Source: Liminaster sp045576355
GTDB lineage: Bacteria > Bacteroidota > Bacteroidia > Bacteroidales > UBA3663
Length of the DNA stretch: 64,000 nucleotides
Assembly: GCA_045576355.1 (NCBI GenBank)
Contig: JAZNGG010000020.1
Coordinates: 1 to 64,000 of the forward strand
Direction: 5' to 3'
The notes beneath the pieces were generated by a model. That model was not told the origin of the DNA. It did no database searches and saw nothing but the letters and a program-made list of their open reading frames with translations. Shown here in pieces: positions 60,727-64,000 of the stretch. The position numbers and the translations under genes were made by a program. The first letter of the stretch is position 1; each line of letters begins with the position of its first letter.

Positions 60727-63258
60727 TCAAGCCTTGCCCCAAAGTTTCTTGGTAAAGAACCAACGGAGGCCATGACGCTCTTTCTCTTCCTCGCTGTAAC
60801 CATACTTATAACCATAGCCATAACCGTAACCATAGCCATAACCATAGCCATAATGATAGCTGAGGCCACCGCGTTTGTTAAGCACGACATCATTCAAAAC
60901 GATCACCGGATCATTGAGTTTACCATTCTGCACAGCCATATTCAACTCACCGATAAAACGCAGGTCAGACTTACCGGCACGCATCACGTAGATGTTTCGA
61001 TCCACCAAATGATTGACCGTTGAGGGGTCAGCGATCACGAGATACGGCGGAGAGTCAAGGATGATGTAATCATAGATGTCACGCATCTCCTGGATCATCA
61101 CATCCAAACGCTCTGAAGCCAAAAGTTCGTTAGGATTCGGGGGAACAGCACCTTTAAGGACAATATCAAGCGTCGGTACAGAAATCCCTTTATGCACGAT
61201 TTCTCTCCAATCCTTAATCTCACCACCCAAATAGTTAGCTAGACCACGATTATTATGACGTGGCAAGTCAAACACACGATTCAAGTGACCCTTACGCATA
61301 TCAGACTCGATCAATGCAACCTTCTTGCCGATAAGGGCTAAAGAGATAGCCAGATTATAGGCGGTGAAAGATTTACCCTCGCTGGGGATCGAAGAGGTCA
61401 CCTGGAATACCTTACCCTTCATAAAGCCGACATTGGTACGTATCGAACGATAAATCTCACCGATGTTGCTGTGCTTTCTGGTCAACTGATCCACTGGAGA
61501 GACACCCGGCTCAGGAGTGGACTCAGGCACAATACCGATGATCGGGATACGAGTGCGGCTGGTGATGTCATCCGGTGACTGAACCTTAGTCTTTAAGAAA
61601 GAGAGGAGATAAACCAGTCCGATCGGGAAAATAAAACCGAGAACAAATGCTATCGCAAAAATCTTCTTCGGATTAGGAGAAATCTGAACAGCAGTATTCT
61701 CCGAGTGCTCAATCACACGTGCGATGTCCGGCTCAGCAATGATGGCGAGCAAAGTCTCCTCACGCTTCTTTTGGAGGAGCACGTAAAGAGGCTCGATAAT
61801 AGACTGGTCACGGTTAATCTTCTGCAACTCAATCTGCTGAGATGGGAGATTGCGCAGAGACGTCTTGCTCTGACCTAAAAGTTTCTTGGCATCATTCTTA
61901 CGCACATTCTGCACACTGAGCTGGCTTTCGATACTCTTAGTGATGACACGACGTTGCTCAGTAAGTCTCATAGAGAGTTGCTGCACCACAGGGTTGCTGG
62001 CAGACGCACTTGACACGAGACGCATACGCTCCATGCACACCTTATTATACTCTGCTATCGCCGCATTAAGCGACACATCGGCAATGCCGATATTGCTTGG
62101 GATAACGGCAAACTCACCCTCATGAGCACTCATATCGTCACGCACCATCTCCAGGAGACTGATCTGCAACTCGATCTGCTGCAACTCCTCCTGAATCTCC
62201 TTATCTGCATCGAGCGACAACTTAGCTTGCGACGTAAGATCCACCATCTCGTTATCACGACTGAAGTCCTTCATCTTGCCCTCCACGTTGAGCAAGTCAT
62301 TAGCGAGATCCTCCAGACGAGTATCGATAAACGAAAGGGTGCGATTGTTGGAGGTAGAATAATAGAGTTTCGTAGATTCGTTATACTTCTCCACCATCTT
62401 TTCCAGGATTCGCTCAGCACGACTTGGCAGATTGTCCACCATAGAGATATTCATGATTGAACTCGTGCCCTGCATACGCTTCTCCTCCATGATCGTAACA
62501 CTGATGGCACGCTGCAACTGACGGGCACGAAGCAGCGGAGAGTAAAGCTCTATCGAGTGCTCACCCGGACAGACATAATTATACTTCTTGCCATCCTGCT
62601 CCAGCTCATTGCCGACAAAGGTAAAGTGTATTGCGCCCAACTCCTGCCCCTCGCCATTTGTAAGCGGGATGTTCTCGTTAAAAGGATAATTCCCCTTCGG
62701 GATCGTCACCTCAAAGTCTTTTGCTGCACGCGTATAGGTCTCCACCTCCACGCTGAGCGTATTCTCGTCCACAATGTCATACTTCACACGCGAGTGGGGA
62801 ATTGTATTGAGATTCAACTCCGGATTGGGGATAAAAGACATTTTCACCTCCTGCCGTCCATATTCGCGCGTCACGAGATTATGCTTCACGAAATAACGGA
62901 TATTGAGATCAAGTTCCTCCACGACATCCTGCAGCACAGGTGTTGACTTAATGATCACCTGCTCATTGACCAAACTGTTAAAAGACTGTATGCCAGTTAT
63001 GTCACTAATAAATCCCATCTCTGCCGAGCTGGACATACCGGCATTCTTGTCATTGGTCACCATGACCATCATGTTACTGCTATACACCTTCGGTTTGAAA
63101 TAGAGATAGCCGGCAGCAGCCAGTAGCGCCACAAAAACGGAGAGGATAATCCAGTAACGCAGCCCCCACGTCAACTCGAGGATACTACGGAGATTAAATG
63201 CGCCTTCCTGGCCATCTTGCTGGATCTCCTGATTTTCTGTATTGAGTTTATCGCTCAT
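60727..63258 (-). CDS. Wzc-type polysaccharide co-polymerase / tyrosine autokinase
   Basis: An 843-residue inner-membrane protein for capsule or exopolysaccharide assembly. The N-terminal Wzz domain begins with a membrane helix (IILSVFVALLAAAGYLYF, about 36-53), then a long coiled-coil periplasmic part (about 250-500) and a second helix (IFAIAFVLGFIFPIGLVYLLSFL). The BY-kinase domain has Walker A SSIPSEGKSFTAYN, Walker A' ALIESDMRK (Glu instead of the first Asp) and Walker B YIILDSPP. The tail is a run of Tyr-Gly pairs (about 818-834), the likely autophosphorylation cluster. Polysaccharide genes are not in view and may lie to the right. Confidence 0.92.
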   Translation of the reverse strand: MSDKLNTENQEIQQDGQEGAFNLRSILELTWGLRYWIILSVFVALLAAAGYLYFKPKVYSSNMMVMVTNDKNAGMSSSAEMGFISDITGIQSFNSLVNEQVIIKSTPVLQDVVEELDLNIRYFVKHNLVTREYGRQEVKMSFIPNPELNLNTIPHSRVKYDIVDENTLSVEVETYTRAAKDFEVTIPKGNYPFNENIPLTNGEGQELGAIHFTFVGNELEQDGKKYNYVCPGEHSIELYSPLLRARQLQRAISVTIMEEKRMQGTSSIMNISMVDNLPSRAERILEKMVEKYNESTKLYYSTSNNRTLSFIDTRLEDLANDLLNVEGKMKDFSRDNEMVDLTSQAKLSLDADKEIQEELQQIELQISLLEMVRDDMSAHEGEFAVIPSNIGIADVSLNAAIAEYNKVCMERMRLVSSASASNPVVQQLSMRLTEQRRVITKSIESQLSVQNVRKNDAKKLLGQSKTSLRNLPSQQIELQKINRDQSIIEPLYVLLQKKREETLLAIIAEPDIARVIEHSENTAVQISPNPKKIFAIAFVLGFIFPIGLVYLLSFLKTKVQSPDDITSRTRIPIIGIVPESTPEPGVSPVDQLTRKHSNIGEIYRSIRTNVGFMKGKVFQVTSSIPSEGKSFTAYNLAISLALIGKKVALIESDMRKGHLNRVFDLPRHNNRGLANYLGGEIKDWREIVHKGISVPTLDIVLKGAVPPNPNELLASERLDVMIQEMRDIYDYIILDSPPYLVIADPSTVNHLVDRNIYVMRAGKSDLRFIGELNMAVQNGKLNDPVIVLNDVVLNKRGGLSYHYGYGYGYGYGYGYGYKYGYSEEEKERHGLRWFFTKKLWGKA

Positions 63259-63366
63259 ATAAATGAAAATTTAATTATTAAAATTCGCGTCTGTTCTTTA
63301 CATGTCAACTTCATAGGTTTATGGATTCATTTCCCCATCCCAAACTATAAGACATGAATATCCGTG

Positions 63367-63374
63367 CAAATTTA
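63367..63374 (-). promoter_or_regulatory. -7 box of the tyrosine kinase gene
   Basis: TAAATTTG on the minus strand (63374-63367), about 110 bases upstream of the ATG. The spacing region is very AT-rich and the -33 box was not resolved. Confidence 0.4.
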
Positions 63375-63604
63375 TATCTTTTTTGTCACATAATCCTCAT
63401 TTATAATCAAAAAAAAAGCATTTCGACCTTAAAAAGAAGATTAACCTCCGCAAAAAGGCTGAATAGGAAAGAAAAAGAACAGATTGTAAAAGAAAAGAAA
63501 AAAGAATTAAAAAAAAGGATGTTTTAAATATATCTATAAAAGTAAGACAATCTGATTGCATTAAAAAAATTAAAATTTTATTACCATTGTTTACAAATTA
63601 TTCA

Positions 63605-63612
63605 TATCTTTG
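63605..63612 (+). promoter_or_regulatory. -7 box of the gene entering at the right edge
   Basis: TATCTTTG at 63605-63612. The first good start codon downstream is at 63975, leaving a leader of about 355 bases without a gene. Such a long leader suggests post-initiation control. Confidence 0.45.
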
Positions 63613-63974
63613 TCGCAATATTATAAATAATTTATATATCAACGTATTATTTAATTCGCACATTCCAACGATTTAATTAGGAAAGACGTTTACGAACGTA
63701 ACCTCCATAGTAGGCGATTTCGTACTATAAAAATTTAGAGATTTGCGATAGAATTATCCAAAAATGTTTTTAGACAACAGCCAAATTTGAAAAGATTTGT
63801 AAGGTCCATTCGAATCTTATTAAGTTTATTGGTTAACATTATTGTTTATCTCTTATTTTCAATCAATAAGACGAAGTATCACTATCTGAGGACAATAAGT
63901 AGTACAGCCCCTGCGTCTTTTATATTGTAATCTTAAATCTGAATCAGATGGGACTATAGGAACACTTTAAAACC

Positions 63975-64000
63975 ATGCATTACTCAAAAAAACTTTTTTC
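63975..64000 (+). CDS. Start of a gene cut by the window edge
   Basis: ATG followed by codons for HYSKKLF, then the window ends. The Lys-Lys-hydrophobic beginning is compatible with a signal peptide. Nothing more can be said. A short ATG frame at 63949 closes after three codons and is not the start. Confidence 0.35.

Noticed and set aside
1..64000. tRNA, rRNA and IS transposase genes
   Set aside because: No cloverleaf with a GTTCRA-type arm, no rRNA sequence and no transposase-like protein was found on reading both strands; a tRNAscan and ISfinder search would settle this.

Overview
The window comes from a member of the Bacteroidales. The promoters carry the Bacteroidetes -7 box TANNTTTG with a TTTG/TTGA-type -33 box and there are almost no Shine-Dalgarno sites. 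Gene content agrees: rimP-nusA-infB-cvpA-sufB order, a eukaryote-like GT3 glycogen synthase, a small acidic DUF2795-type protein, a 6-bladed beta-propeller lipoprotein, a TPR regulator, an HU-HIG type DNA-binding protein, many SPII lipoproteins, and a pectate lyase ending in a short T9SS-like tail. I cannot name the genus. No rRNA or tRNA gene, insertion sequence or CRISPR array was seen.

Layout. 0.6-13.3 kb: a saccharolytic group aimed at pectin-type glycans (GH43-like lipoprotein, alpha/beta hydrolase, GH28 polygalacturonase, DUF1593 protein, GH29 fucosidase, PL1 pectate lyase, a 903-residue glycosidase-like protein), with single-gene promoters and no SusC/SusD pair. 13.4-19 kb: methyltransferase-like protein, M20 deacylase, prfB, a broken carbohydrate-binding domain, two hypothetical proteins, an HU-family protein. 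19.4-24.4 kb: acyl-CoA dehydrogenase with EtfA and EtfB, then asd. 24.6-28.2 kb: a compact HprK-like kinase / S24-S26 peptidase / PqqD / ABC exporter operon resembling peptide-maturation loci. 28.3-37.5 kb: purC, phoH, and the divergent rimP-nusA-infB-cvpA-sufB operon. 37.6-41.2 kb: beta-propeller lipoprotein and a TPR membrane regulator interrupted by one in-frame amber codon. 41.6-46 kb: yceD-rpmF-fabH-era-der. 46.4-50.7 kb: glycogen synthase and glycogen phosphorylase. 51.3-58.9 kb: LptF/G permease, ribBA, aminotransferase, class A PBP, aquaporin. 59.2-63.3 kb: a lone sodium-pump decarboxylase beta subunit and a Wzc-type tyrosine autokinase. The first codons of another gene begin at 63975.

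The intergenic DNA is the most unusual part. Three places (about 314-563, 16975-17155, 39400-39541) each hold, on the minus strand, the same arrangement: a promoter with TTGA, exactly 19 bp, and a -7 box, an inverted repeat ACATC...GATGT inside the spacer, 100-210 bp of variable sequence, and a related terminator hairpin built on AGCGAGGATAGA. They look like a family of short, possibly repressed, non-coding transcription units. In two of the three the hairpin runs straight into a 22-bp-period minisatellite. A second 22-bp minisatellite family occurs at 19.1 and 50.8 kb, and a repeat built around GGGCTTCGCCC sits right behind the stop codons of prfB and asd.
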